Shown piece by piece: positions 34,037-45,720 of a stretch of 64,000 bases of DNA; position 1 is the stretch's first letter, and the number at the start of each line of letters is the position of its first letter. The notes beneath the pieces were generated by a model. That model had not been told where the DNA came from and made no database searches. It worked only from the letters and a program-made list of their open reading frames with translations. The position numbers and the translations under genes are program-made. Source of the stretch: Saccharina japonica (lineage: Eukaryota > Sar > Phaeophyceae > Laminariales > Laminariaceae); NCBI GenBank assembly GCA_008828725.1, contig MEHQ01000139.1, positions 21,239-85,238 of the forward strand. Reading direction: 5' to 3'.

Positions 34037-34362
34037 TTTTTTTTTTTTTGTCCATCCCATTTATTATCTTCGCCCTTCCTTTCTCTCTCCTTCCTAGTCG
34101 TAACTCAGATCCGGGGTCACAAAGTAGGCTCTTCTCCCTCCTCCCCCACTACGATGCTTGCCTTGCTTTTTACCTCGAGAAGATTTCAGCAATTTCTTCC
34201 CTCGTCAACTTTCGTCGAATTGTGCTTACCCACGCTATAATATGCGCTCTCGACAGTTCGTGTCATTTTGATAATTAAAATCTCCATACGAGGAGAATCG
34301 AACCCCCGACCTCCAACGCCAACAGGCTTCGTGGCTACCTGTTAGACCACCGGGGCGACCGG
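34037..34362 (-). mobile_element. tRNA-derived SINE, copy 2 (different head)
   Basis: Read on the minus strand it starts CCGGTCGCCCCGGT like the other copies. The next part differs: A box TGGTCTAACAGG and B box GGGTTCGATTC, followed by the common body (GAGAGCGC, GCGTGGGTA, GAGGGAAGAAA, GAAGAGCCTAC) and an A13 tail. The 5' and 3' parts of the tRNA-like acceptor do not pair, so this is not a functional tRNA gene. Copy 1 of the segment has the empty site at 14235-14237. Flanking duplication is at most CAG. Confidence 0.88.
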
Positions 34363-35129
34363 CAGTAGGCACATTGAACGCACGTACCATACGTACCATC
34401 TGATATGTACGACACTGTACTCTGTACCATGGTATTATAGCAGTGCGCGTAAATCCGCACTAAAACCAGTATAAAATAAGCGAAGCAGATATGCGCTGAT
34501 CGTGTCCCCGGGTATACCTGGTACATACGTACGGCAGCAGTGTGGTCGATTATACATACGTATTTTTCATATGTACGTGCACAGGCAGCAGTACATATTT
34601 TGCTGTCCCCGGGAATACGGGAATGCGCTGATCGTGTCCCCGGGTATACGTACGGCAGCAGTGTGGTCGTCGTACTGCTGCAGCAGCCTATATATCGTAC
34701 GCAGTTAATTTTCATACGTACGTACGTGCACAGACAGCATGATGACAGCATGATGCAGGCTCATGAGAATGCCACGTGAGCATGTCACCTGAGCATCGCT
34801 CTGAACGTGATGTATCGTCGAAGAGCTATGATGGTGTCTCGCGGCACAGTCTAGCCTGGTCGTATGATACCTGTATCACATTACGAGTATTGCGCCGCAT
34901 TCGACAAAATGGTCTATTTCTTGCCATCCCTTGGAGAGTGATCGAGAATTGGTTTTACCTGCAAACACAACCACCACCACCACCAGCGACACGTTTCTGC
35001 TGCTGCTGGTGCTCAGCTGGTGGTGGTGGTGGTGGTGGCTGTGCTTGGCTTGAGGACGGTTGTTGGTGATCTCTGGTACCTGCTACCTGGTACCTGGTAT
35101 GGGGTGGAAAATGTATGTATGCTTGTTTT

Positions 35130-35657
35130 CCTCAGGACCACCCCTGGTACCTGGTAAGTAGGCCATGCAACATGACCAAGCTTCGCGAACTCGGGACGGC
35201 TTTGAACACGAGCAGAGGCAGGAGGAGGGGATGTTATTTAGGGGCCTTCAGAGACCCCGTCCGTTTCTAAAGCAGTGGTGCTTTCGTCGCGCACGGTGAC
35301 AAAGAAGGCGACGTACGTATCATACGATACGAGTAGGCGACCAGAGCGAGGATGGACGACACAATCTCAGCACAACCGCACTGCTGCAATACTCGTACGT
35401 AGAGCAGCCGCGAATCGCTGTGGCCACGACGACAAGCACGGCGCACGTACGAGTTGTACTACAGTATGCCAGCCTGCGACGTGAGAAGACGGTGTCGGGC
35501 ATTGCGGCGTAGGGAGAAGTGTGCTTTTAATGTGTGGGAGAACAAAAATGATATTTTTCTTGTTTGCTTTTGCTCCACTCTAAGTTGCTATGATAAAGTG
35601 GGCATCAAAGATCACTTGATTAAAGTATTGTTTTTTGGGCATCAGACGAACTATATA
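35130..35657 (-). repeat. Repeat R arm in paralogous segment 2
   Basis: Matches the left palindrome arm of copy 1 (15150-15640). Its left part includes the GGTACCTGGTA motifs and its right end GATAAAGTGGGCATCAAAG...GGGCATCAGACGAAC is the inverse of 38052-38120. The mirror arm is missing here. Confidence 0.7.
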
Positions 35658-36464
35658 TAATAGATAGATATACAAACATAACTTGAAACATACGGCGTAA
35701 CTAACACGATAACAACGCCTCCGCCAACAACGAATAACGACTTTCAAAACCTCACGACGGACGGATAATAACACCATCGCTACATGTACGCAATACGTAT
35801 ACGAGCATCAGAATAACACACACGCGCTAAACAGGACGTCAAATAACTCACTTAACAAACATCCTGCGTCAACCTTGCAATTCATTTCAAGTGCGCTATT
35901 GTGTGACAACTACAACATCGTACACTACCGCACATATCCAAGCCGGCCTTGACTTGTCCGAACGTGGCCCCTAAGTGCCTTCCTTCAGACGGAAAGGGTC
36001 CTTACTTTTTCCACTACTAGCGCACACAAAAGTACACGTAGCGAAATGACTTTCAGCGCGCGAATTTCATCACCACACCCGAGCTGAAATCGCCGAAAAA
36101 CGTACGAGATTCAACAACGCAATATCGATATGCAACACACAACAATATCATATCTGACGATGCAACATGCTGGTCTCAAGTCTCTCAGTCACAACTCAAT
36201 TTTCTTTTCACGCTTGTGCTTTGGGCATCAAACGAATGTTTATCATGGTTTCCGAATGTTCTATCGACGCGAGCGCCACGTGGCGAGCTCGCTTGTACGA
36301 TCGGGGATCTGCAAGTACTCGGTTCTTTGCTACAATACGTTGAGACGTTTTCTCTGCACAGAGGCCAGCGGCATGCACACGCATCGAATAACCCCCTTAT
36401 CCAACGTTCATATTAATACGATGAGATTATCTCTGTATAGAGGCATACAGCATATACTCGCATC

Positions 36465-37139
36465 TTGAAACATTCTATTTTTACAGCGCAACCCATCCAA
36501 AGAATGACAAAAATTGTTAACGCCTACTGCTGCTGTAAACCCCATAGCGAGACACAATCAGGATACGTGTGTCCCTCAAATCAAATACAAGACACACTCA
36601 TACTTGCAAGCAGCAGCTTCAACGATATTCAACCTTTATCGTCACTCACTCACACCTTCAGTGCGGTGAGCTTTCAGCGTTCAGTGCAAATCTCAAGGAA
36701 AAACTGCGAACAAAGTGCACCACAGCAGCCCATACCACGCTGCCCCGCTCCCACACGATACGCGGCGGCGGCAGCAAAGCTGGCACTCCTCCAAAACTCC
36801 GCGGTTCGTTCGAAGCGGCATAGCTGCGTCATTGACAACACCTCCCCTGCTCAACAGCAGCATCGGGCGAACAGCGCACGAGGGAGGAAACACCAGCACA
36901 AGACAACAGACACAGGCCCACGTTCCACACAGTCCGTAAAGGTGACGGTACTACAGCTTAACAGCTGGAGTACGTCATTCGCCCTCAGAGAAGCCGATGC
37001 CCCCCATAGAAGCCCTCGCCCAGCTTCCGCAGACAGGACCACATGCAGAGAGCGCCCTCCTCACCACGAAGGAAGCATCCTACCAAAACTAAGGCGTGAT
37101 TATGCTGCTGTCTCGCCAGAAAAAAAATCCCTGCTCTAA
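36465..37139 (+). CDS. Long open frame of uncertain coding status (224 codons)
   Basis: Open from ATG 36465 to TAA 37137-37139. The composition is rich in Ser, Arg, Gln and Pro with AAAAAKLALL and QQQHRANSARGRK. No domain, signal peptide or membrane segment. It lies in the inverted-repeat-bounded block and has no paralog in the window. It could be element cargo, but low complexity and lack of motifs make chance quite possible. Confidence 0.25.
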   Translation: MKHSIFTAQPIQRMTKIVNAYCCCKPHSETQSGYVCPSNQIQDTLILASSSFNDIQPLSSLTHTFSAVSFQRSVQISRKNCEQSAPQQPIPRCPAPTRYAAAAAKLALLQNSAVRSKRHSCVIDNTSPAQQQHRANSARGRKHQHKTTDTGPRSTQSVKVTVLQLNSWSTSFALREADAPHRSPRPASADRTTCRERPPHHEGSILPKLRRDYAAVSPEKKSLL

Positions 37140-37171
37140 ATTTGATGTGAACAGTAAAATTTATCGATGAC

Positions 37172-37468
37172 TATAGACACGCCTGGGTCAGGCAGGGTCT
37201 TGTGATCAGAGGCTATCTCCCTTCTAGCCCAGAAGGGGGCTGACCAAGCACCAATCCCAGGTGATAGATAGGTAAACAGAATCGTACTATATTTCAAACA
37301 CGAGTAACTACTCGTACTCGTACATATCGCCGGATCCTCCATCAGCATTCTTATAGATACGAATGGAAACCCCTGATATATTTGAATCCACCACACTCAT
37401 GATGATATCCTTCAACGGTTCATCTCACTGAGCAAGGTCAGTACTCTTCTACTCAGGTGCTCTACTGT
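37172..37468. repeat. G-family repeat
   Basis: Starts TATAGACACGCCTGGGTCAG and ends GGTGCTCTACTGT, where homology stops at a T run. Same orientation as 13195-13629. One copy of the 142-bp internal unit only. Confidence 0.8.
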
Positions 37469-38120
37469 ATTTTTTTCGGGAAATACTCGAACTCCTGAAA
37501 ACAAAATCGAGGGGGGCCTGCTGCTGGCGACCGTGTCCGCCCGGCGCCCCTCTCTCCACCAGCCCGGCACCGACTCCGCCCGGAAGAGGCCAGCCCCCCT
37601 CTCCGACCCTGTCTCCCCCGGCGCCCGCCTCGCGTTTTGCTCGCCGTGCGTGTCGACGGCCGTTCTAACGCTCGATCGATATCGTTGCAGGGAACCCGGA
37701 CTCATACCTAAACAAAATGCATGTCCGAGAATATAATACCCGATCATGACTTCGTTTTTGAGCTGGAACCGCCCTTATATACAGCCACACACCGACACCC
37801 CGCAAACGAAAGTACATCAGCCGCAGGGAGGTTGGGGAGCCCGTTGTGCCGGGTCGAGCGCGGGCCGCCGCGCCACCCGCGGGCCGGTTTCGCCCCTTGC
37901 GCACCCCAGCACACCCGTCCTCGTCGAAATCCGGGGCCGAGACGGCCCAGGGCGCTCGCGGCACTGCCCACAGCAGACGTTCCTCGACACTAATTCCAAG
38001 TGAAAAGACAACGTACTACTATAGTACGGCCTACAACACCCTACGCCCTAGTTCGTCTGATGCCCAAAAAATAATACTTTAATCAAGTGATCTTTGATGC
38101 CCACTTTATCATAGCAATTT

Positions 38121-38899
38121 AGAGTAGCGCTGATGAAAAAAAAAATCTTCGTACAGTAGTTCGCTTTGATGCCCATTCCCAAATCAACCACAAATAGAAC
38201 ATATATTCTGCATGCGACGATTGACCTTCGATCTCGACATAGACTCAGTCCACGACTAACGACCTTCGTACCAGGCAAGGCCAGCAAGTGTACATAGCGG
38301 CCTCGAAGGTATCATTACGATTCGTAGTCTAGGGGGCGAGCGGTTGCTTGCGGCGTCCGACGGTCTTCGTCGAAAAACCTTAAAACACTCGTTCTTGCGA
38401 TCGCATAGAGTTTTCGTGTTCTGTTTTGAACTCAGCTGCCAACTGTGTTTTCGTCAGACGCCTGCTCTGCGCCCTCCGCATATCATCGACCGAGGCGTGA
38501 GAACTGTGGCACTACGCTCGTAGGGTGGATCGGAGGTCCTCACCAGCGCGATGCGTTCAGATTTTATGACGCAGTCGTTGGGTTTGTCGATCGATCTGTC
38601 AAAATGTCAAACTTGAAAAAATGCGATTTTTTTCTTGTATAGGATACGTATCTGGTATAAAAAACCAAGTATCCCCGTCGTCGTACGAGCACTTGACGTA
38701 TGTACGAGTATGTATGTGTCTGGTACCTGGTACCTGGTATGAACGAACCTGGTATCAACTACGCATCCCCGTCGTACATGCGTACTCGTATGAATGCAAG
38801 TATGAATACGGGCTCCAGGTTCACAGCTTGAGCCTGTGGCACTTTCCTTCTTGTCTGTGTACGCGTCGAAGAGACGCCAGGTTTTTGATCACACGAGAT
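38121..38899. other. Unique part of segment 2, with a short shared block
   Basis: 38215-38370 matches 22033-22190 and 41384-41541 (GACATAGACTCAG, GCCTCGAAGG, TAGTCTAGGGGGCG). The rest has no recognisable content. From about 38925, homology to copy 1 (from 16065) resumes (AGATCTTATGA, GTGATCTCCGACAAGATG). Confidence 0.5.
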
Positions 38900-39939
38900 C
38901 TGGTTTGCACGATAAGATACGGAGATCTTATGACAGGGTGAATTGGTGATACTTGGATGGGAGATCCTTACGGTGATCTCCGACAAGATGTTACCGGGCG
39001 CTTCCGACAAGATGTATGTGCAGGTATATATTATATGTACGAGTATACGAGTTCACAAGACACTCTCCTCTCATACCACACTGGTGATGGTACTCGTAAG
39101 TGCTGATGATGGTGTATCGTAGTATAGTGTTGAGTTGACGTACGGTACAGTAGTATATGTGTTGTTTCGTATCCACGACCCGGCTCCAAGAAGCACTTCG
39201 TACGAGTATGTATGTGCAGGTATACGAGTGATATATGAGTACGTAAGACAGCACACAGCACTCTCTCGTACACTGGCGACGGTGACTGTTCACCCTAGCC
39301 AAGGCCGCAGTCGTTGAGCAAGATCGTTTATATTTACGCAGGGATGTGTTCATGCACGGATAGTTATACTCGTATGTTGGCCTATATCTAGACTTCGGAA
39401 ATCCGCCGACATTGTAATATTGACAACCGAGGATAGGTTTGCCCCTACACGCTTTGTGCTAGAGCTGTCGAAGTTGTTTATTCTTCTTTAATTCCGGAGT
39501 TATCAGGTTGACAGTCTTGTGTTTATATGTTCGTTATTGTTTCTTGTCTTCTCCTGTCTTCTTCAGCGCATTATATATTATCATCATTATATCATCATCT
39601 TTGCCATCCGACAATGTGCAGCATGAGCTTCAGCGTTGACCACTCATACCATTCCCGAAAGCAGAAAACCACGGAGGAAACAAAGGAAACCTATGCGCAA
39701 AAAGTCTAACTGTTTGGCAGCTCTTGTATCTTTGGTTGTGTTTATGTCCCCATCGTTTCTATTTTCTTCACCATTATTTGTACTCCTATTAACCTTCGCC
39801 GTCAATTTGTCACCTATTTATTCCTATTATATTTATTTCGACCCTCTATCATCTCCATTACTACTTGCTTCAATCAAAACGAGCCGCTCACACTTGTGGC
39901 CCTACCGCCGTGGGGGCGGGGGGGCCTCTTATTCCCTAG

Positions 39940-41963
39940 TACTGAATATTTTAACACGCAGCATTCCCTTCTTCCTGCAACACTTGGCATTGCCTTGATT
40001 CTGCACGTATGCGTCAGATATCGAAACACGAGCGAGCGCCATCACATTGTCGTGAATATTAAGGATGGTACGAAATAACTGATGTACCAGGTAAATTGTC
40101 CTATCCGAAGCATGGGTGCCGGCATACCCATGCGGAGCCCTTGTAACTGGTCCACAATCCACATCCGATAACTGTCAAACGCAATCCACAGAGTAAAGTG
40201 GCACACTATATTATGCCGGCATCCAGGCGTGGCCCTTTTAGCCGACAAACAATACAAAGCCGATCCACCCACTCACTACAACAACAAACAGTAGTGTGAT
40301 TTCAGTGTACAGCACCACAGTAGAGTACGTACAGCAGTAAGTAGTAGCAGTAACAATATAGCACGTACGTACAGCAGTAGTAGTATATTATAGTAGTAGC
40401 AGTAGTAGTATATTATGGTAGTAGCAGTAGTAGTATATTATAGTAGTAGTAGTGTTAGTAGTAGTAATAGTAGTAGTAGTTGTATAGTAGCAGTGCAGCA
40501 ACAGGTACACCCATCCACTACAACATGTTACAGTAGTGTGAATCACAGCAGCACAGCAGTACGTACAGCAGCAGTACGTACAGCAGTAGTAGTGGTAGTA
40601 GTATAGTAGTAGTAGTAGTGGGCGGCGGATGCTACGGATATTGTACAGCAACCACACCGTCTTACCGCATGATACGTCCAGCAGTGGTTCGGCAGCAGAG
40701 AGGGGAGAGGGGCTTATAAATAATGTAGTGGTACCCTGCCGAACTATGCCACCACAGATGGTATGATAGGGCGGGAGCGGTATAATAGCGAAACAGTTCA
40801 AAGAATAACTGGAACTGGGCTACAATCCACACCCTATCTATACTCGTAGCGCAATTCACAGATCAGGTGAATTAAATTAACGCACTATCTGCCGGCATCC
40901 ATGCGGAGCCCTTGTAGCAGAAAAAAAAATGGGGCCGACCACCACGAACAGGTACGAAGGCAGTCATCCACGTGCCAACCGACCCACCGACACCCACCCT
41001 ATCTATACTCGTAGCGCAAGTCACAGATCAGGTAAAATAAATTAACGCACTATCTGCCGGCATCCATGCGGAGCCCTTGTAGCAGAAAAAAAAATAGGTC
41101 CGACCACCACGAACAGGTACGAAATACGTACCAACCGACCCACCGACATCCACCCACCCACTTCAACAGTATATTGTAGTATACAGCAGCACAGTACGTA
41201 CAGCAGCAGTAGTAGTATTTTGTTATTGCACGGCCAAGGAAACGGGTTGGCGTGCTTATATTCCACAAGTGTATGTACTCGTAACCATTTATGGGTTTTG
41301 ATGTCTGATTTCGAGTATTTAGGTTTGTCACAAAAATGTGGAAGATTGAACGAAGGAAATCGACAGCGCCTATTTGCAGCACGATAGACCTACGATATCA
41401 ACATAGACTCAGCCCACGGCCAACCCGCTTCGTGTCGGATAAAGCCAACGAGTGAAGATGACGGCCTCGAAGGCATAAGGTGGATCCATGGTCTAGGGGG
41501 CGATATATTGCCGGCGGCGTCCTACGCTCTTCTCCTGGATCATAGAGAACGCAATGTCTCACCGCTGGTAAAAATTAGACGAAGATGGTGGAAGAGAAAT
41601 GGCAATGGACTTTACTGGTCGGCACGATTTGGCGCATACATACGCATAGCTGTATACCGCAGATTTGAAGTCGTGGGACTGTCACCGTCGAGCAGAATCC
41701 ACGAAGCAGACCGCAACATAGATTTTTTTGAAAAAACGCTCAAACCAATACCAAACCTCTGCTCGCTGCACCTCCCCTTGCGCTCTGCGTGCTGCTCTGC
41801 TGTTCGCTTCGCTGCTCGCCAGCAAGTGTCAAGATTTCACAGCACTTTCCCATAACGCCTTCCACTTTATTACAACCCCTTTTCCCTCCCACATTCTTGC
41901 CACTTCAAATTGCACAAACTCCATATTCGAAATGAATTTGAATATATTAATTTTCCGATTTGA
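39940..41963. repeat. Right flank of segment 2, near-identical to 20553-22613
   Basis: From 40271 to 41950 the offset to copy 1 is a constant 19,351 bp and translations match nearly residue for residue. Includes the AGT microsatellite, the GCCGGCATCC blocks and an A terminal repeat (41735-41947). Homology ends at TATTAATTT. Confidence 0.9.
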
Positions 41964-41989
41964 AGTGAAAATACGGCTGCAACTATGAA

Positions 41990-43010
41990 TTGCTCGAATG
42001 CATCATATTGAACGCAATCTCTCACCGCTGGCAAAAATTGGACGAAGATGGAAGAAGAGAAGAGGCAATCGACTTTACTGGCCGGGACGAAATGGCGCAT
42101 GCAGGCATAGCTATATTGAACGCAACCATTGCAACCATTTAATGGCGCGAATGCATCATACTGAATGCAATGTATCACCACTGGTAAAAATAAGACGAAG
42201 ATGGAGGAAGAGAAGAGGCAATGGACTTAACTGGTCGGGAAGATGTCTTTCGTTAATACGGGCCCTTTATGATGAATGACACCGATATGGCGCATACATA
42301 CTTATAGCTGCATACAGCAGATTTGAAGTCGTGGGACTGTCACAGTCGAGCAGAATCCACGAAGCAGACCGTAACATATTTTTTTTTAGTATAAAAATTA
42401 GACGAAGACGGTGGAAGAGAAGTGGCAATGGACTTTACTGGTCGGAACGATATGGCGCATACATACGCATAGCTGGGACTGTCACAGTCGAGCAGAATCC
42501 ACGAAGCAGACCGCAACATAGTTTTTTTTTAGGATAAAAATTAGACGAAGATGGTGGAAGAGAAGTGGCAATGGACTTTACTGGTCGGAACGATATAGAT
42601 GGTGGAAGAGAAGGGCAATGGACTTTACTGGTCGGGACAATATGGCGCATACATACGCATAGCTGCATACCGCAGATTTGAAGTCGTGGGACTGTCACAG
42701 TCGAGCAGAATCTACGAAGCAGACCGCAACATACTTTTTTTTAGTTTTCCGATTTGAAGTGAAAATACGGCTGCAACTATGAATTGCTCGAATGCATCAT
42801 ATTGAACGCAATGTCTCACCGCTGGTAAAAATTAGACGAAGATGGAAGAAGAGAAGAGGCAATCGACTTGACTGGTCGGGACGATATGGCGCATACGCAT
42901 AGCTACATACAGCAGTTTTGAAGTCTGCGCATGCAGGAAAAGCTATTGAACGCAACCATTGCAACCATTTAATGGCGCGAATGCATCATACTGAACGTAA
43001 TGTATCACCA
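41990..43010. repeat. Tandem array, ~190-bp units
   Basis: Five or more diverged, partly shortened units. A full unit reads TTGAACGCAATGTCTCACCG, AATTAGACGAAGATGGTGGA, GGCAATGGACTTTACTGGTC, GCGCATACATACGCATAGC, TTTGAAGTCGTGGGACTGTC, CGAAGCAGACCGCAACATA, then a T run. Single units occur at 22190-22375 and 41541-41726. The array continues after the hAT-like element (43624-43650). Confidence 0.85.
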
Positions 43011-43615
43011 CAAGGTTCGAATTAGTTGGTGAAACGTGCGCAATTGCGCCAATTTTCTGAAATATCAGCTTTCGCGCACCACAAAAAGCAGTAGATGTGC
43101 GGCTTTCCGCACATCTTTTTTAGGCCCCCGCAAACTTTTTGGCCGCAGGTCAAAAAATTGTGCGGGTCCATTTCGCCGTAGGCGAAAAACATTTTGGGGC
43201 CTATTTTCGCCGCAGGCGAAACATTTTTGGGTCTGTTTTCGCCGCAGGCGAAATTGTTTTTAGGCCTTTTTCTTGTGATTTATTCGACAATTTCCTGCCG
43301 AATTTGTTTGTGGCTTTCTTTTTTGAGGGGCGAATAAATTGATTTCAACATGTTGATGATTCCTCAGAGTTGACCTGCGCGCTGACATACATTACAGTTA
43401 TGTGGAGCAGGTTCTGTCTGTGCTTGTCTGTGTGTTATTTGCAAGACGAGCGAATGAGACGCACATTTTGAGTACATTTACGAACATACGTCCAAACATT
43501 TCGCCTCCGGCGGCCCCTGCGGGGAGCGCACCTCGCCTCCGGCTCGGTGTGCGCTACCAAATATGCCCGATGTGCGCTACGCGCACATGTTGCTAGAGCA
43601 CTAATTCGAACCCTG
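43011..43615. mobile_element. hAT-like non-autonomous element with internal hairpin repeats
   Basis: Ends CAAGGTTCGAATTAGT and, on the complement, CAGGGTTCGAATTAGT (15 of 16 match). It splits TATCACCAC|TGGTAAA of the array; the intact site is at 42171-42186. TCACCAC is present on both sides, so an 8-bp duplication with one base lost or changed is likely. Inside are three TTCGCCG.AGGCGAA hairpins at about 33-bp spacing (43171, 43205, 43237) and GCGCAC-type palindromes near 43560-43590. No transposase. Confidence 0.8.
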
Positions 43616-43626
43616 GTCACCACTGG

Positions 43627-44025
43627 TAAAAATAAGACGAAGATGGAGGGAGGGAGGGAGGGAGGTAGCGAGGTTGTCATCTGTTTTATGCACACCAGCG
43701 GCCAAAATGTTTCTCCGTTTTATGCACCCCAGCGGCCAATTGTTTGTTTTTGATGCAGCCCGCGATACACGTGACGAACAGCTCCTGAAACATTGTTCGT
43801 TAATACGGGCCCTTTATGTTTATTTTTTTGTGTTTTGGAGATTGAGGAGGAGGAGGGATGACATCTTCCGTGTAGAAGGAGGAGGGATGGGAGAGGAGAT
43901 GGAGGTGGGAGGGACGAGGGAGAGGTGGTCGCGGAGGGAGGGAGGGACGGAAGGCGGGAGAGGGGGAGGGCGAGCGAGGGAAGGAGGGAAGGAGGGAGGG
44001 AGGGAGGGAGCGAGAAAACGAGACT
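43627..44025. repeat. G-rich purine tract
   Basis: Runs of GGGA and GGA over about 30 bp at 43645-43675 and 170 bp at 43848-44015 (GAGGGAGGGAGGGA), asymmetric in purine content and rich in GGG triplets. Potential for G-quadruplex or triplex DNA. The open frames on both strands are repeat-made. Confidence 0.8.
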
Positions 44026-44479
44026 GGGACAGAGGGAAAAGCTTTCTCCACCTGATCTCTCCCAGCACAGATATTATATTCGTGACGTCGTCGATACATG
44101 AATTTGATTTCACTTGAAATTAAACACTGGCCTCGTTCGAGCGATCGCTGCTGCTCGGCTCTCCACTCCGTTTGGGATGCTGGGAGCCAACCCTGACTAC
44201 TCCACACACAGGGCACCCCATTAGGTATGGTTTGGACCATGACGATCGCCTCCTCGAGGGCTACCGACCTGTTGCCTGCGGCACGGGTGTAGCAGTTTTG
44301 AAAGAAATTTGGCCGTGGGGTACCCCAGACTGAGACTCATCGGACAGACAGACAGACAGACAGACAAATATATTGAATCCGTTCCAGAGACCACAAGCTA
44401 CACTTGTGGAATAACCCATCTACAGCAGCAACAGCAGCAGCAGTCCAGAAAATAGCAGCACGTTCTGCCAACAGACGAG

Positions 44480-45720
44480 TACTGCTGTACGTACGCGGGG
44501 CCGGTATCTCTTGCAGTCGTTATCGGCGTAGAGGGTAATGGTCTTGCAACAAAAAAACTCGATTTTTTCCAGCAACCTTCGTATCTTCGTATAATACGAA
44601 GTATTATGACACATGATACAGCATACGAAAGAGAGGAGATTGATAGCTATCTACGAGCACGAGTACCGCCACCAAAGCTGGCAACACCACGGCCAATACA
44701 AAACAAACGCTACCCGCCTGGTCCGGTAGCGTCATGGGTACTGATACCACGATAGTGTTGGTATTCAGGAGTCGCGGGGCCGGTACCTGCCGCAGTCGTT
44801 ATCGGCGTAGAGGGTGATGGTCTTGCAACGAAAAACCTCAACTTTTTCCAGCAGCCTTCCTATGATACGAAATACTATGATACATGATACAGCATACGAA
44901 AGAGATGAGATTGATAGCTATCTCGTACGAGCACGAGCACTGCCACCGAGACCTGGCAAAACCACCACGGCCAAGACAAAACAAACGCTACCCGCCTGGT
45001 CCGGTGGTGTCATGGGTACTGGAACCACGATAGTGTTGGTATTCAGGAGTCGCGGGGCCGGTACCTGCCGCAGTCGTTATCGGCGTAGAGGGTGATGGTC
45101 TTGCAACAAAATAACTCACTTTTTCCAGCAGCCTTTCTATGATACGGGAGGATTACTTCCCATGGCGTGGGGGTGGAATGTAGATGCGGAGTAGGAAGCA
45201 CGGCGAATAGATATATAGCAGGTACAATAATTGGGTAAAGGGTGCGTATTCTATTGAGTACACGCAGAGGAGGAGAAGTTGTTGAATACGAAGTACTATG
45301 ATACAGCATACGAAAGAGATGAGATTGATAGCTATCTACGAGTACGATGAGTACTGCTGTAGTACCGAGACTATGATACGTAGCCTGAAAAAACAGAAAA
45401 TCAACAAATATGGCAAAACTACCACGGCCAAGGCATAACAAACGCTACCCGCCTGGCCCGGCGGCGTCATGGGTACTAGAACCACGATAGTGTTGGTATT
45501 CAGGAGTCGCGGGGCCGGTACCTCCCGCAGTCGTTATCGGCGTAGAGGGTGATGGTCTTGCAACAAAACAACTCAATTTTTGCCAGCAGCCTTCCTATGA
45601 TACGAAGTACTATGATACGGCATACGGAAGAGATAATATTGATAGCTATCTACGAGCACGAGTACTAGCTATCTACAGCATACGTATCATACGTTCCGAG
45701 CAATGAGTCATGATTATAAT
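44480..45720. repeat. Tandem array, ~278-bp units
   Basis: CGCGGGGCCGGTA marks units near 44496, 44772, 45052 and 45509. Common blocks are CAGTCGTTATCGGCGTAGAG, GATGGTCTTGCAAC, ACGCTACCCGCCTGG, CGATAGTGTTGGTATTCAGG and GATAGCTATCTACGAGCAC. The third unit carries about 180 extra bp (45143-45300). A (GACA)5 run lies at 44352. No gene. Confidence 0.88.

Larger units (their letters stand above)
35585..38120. other. 2.5-kb block bounded by 70-bp inverted repeats
   Basis: 35585-35657 and 38050-38120 are inverted copies of GCTATGATAAAGTGGGCATC...GGGCATCAGACGAAC. The block is absent from copy 1, where only the central part of this motif sits in the palindrome spacer. It holds an unassigned stretch (35690-36460), a 224-codon frame, a G repeat (37172-37468) and a GC-rich stretch (37500-38000). 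It may be an inserted DNA element with R-end TIRs or a rearranged palindrome. Confidence 0.45.
33379..39939. mobile_element. Long-TIR non-autonomous unit, copy 2 (6.6 kb)
   Basis: Ends 33379-33421 and 39897-39939 are inverted copies of the GC-rich 43-bp motif, followed inward by matching blocks: left 33427-33580, right 39880 back to about 39600. The right arm carries about 26 extra bp (GAGCCGCTCACACTTG). Compared with copy 1 it has gained a 165-bp retroposon (33666-33830), a SINE (34037-34362) and a block of about 3.2 kb (35640-38900). It lacks the AT satellite and the hAT MITE. No transposase gene. Confidence 0.55.

Noticed and set aside
34280..34365. Possible tRNA gene (A and B boxes, GGTTCGATTC)
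   Set aside because: The acceptor strands do not pair, and the sequence continues into the SINE body shared with two other loci. It is the tRNA-like head of a SINE.
41990..43010. CRISPR-like direct repeats
   Set aside because: Units are about 190 bp, diverged and contiguous, with no short repeat/unique spacer pattern and no cas genes; this is a eukaryotic tandem array.
43820..44240. 146- and 97-codon minus-strand frames rich in Pro and Ser
   Set aside because: Translation of the purine tract; no start context or domain.
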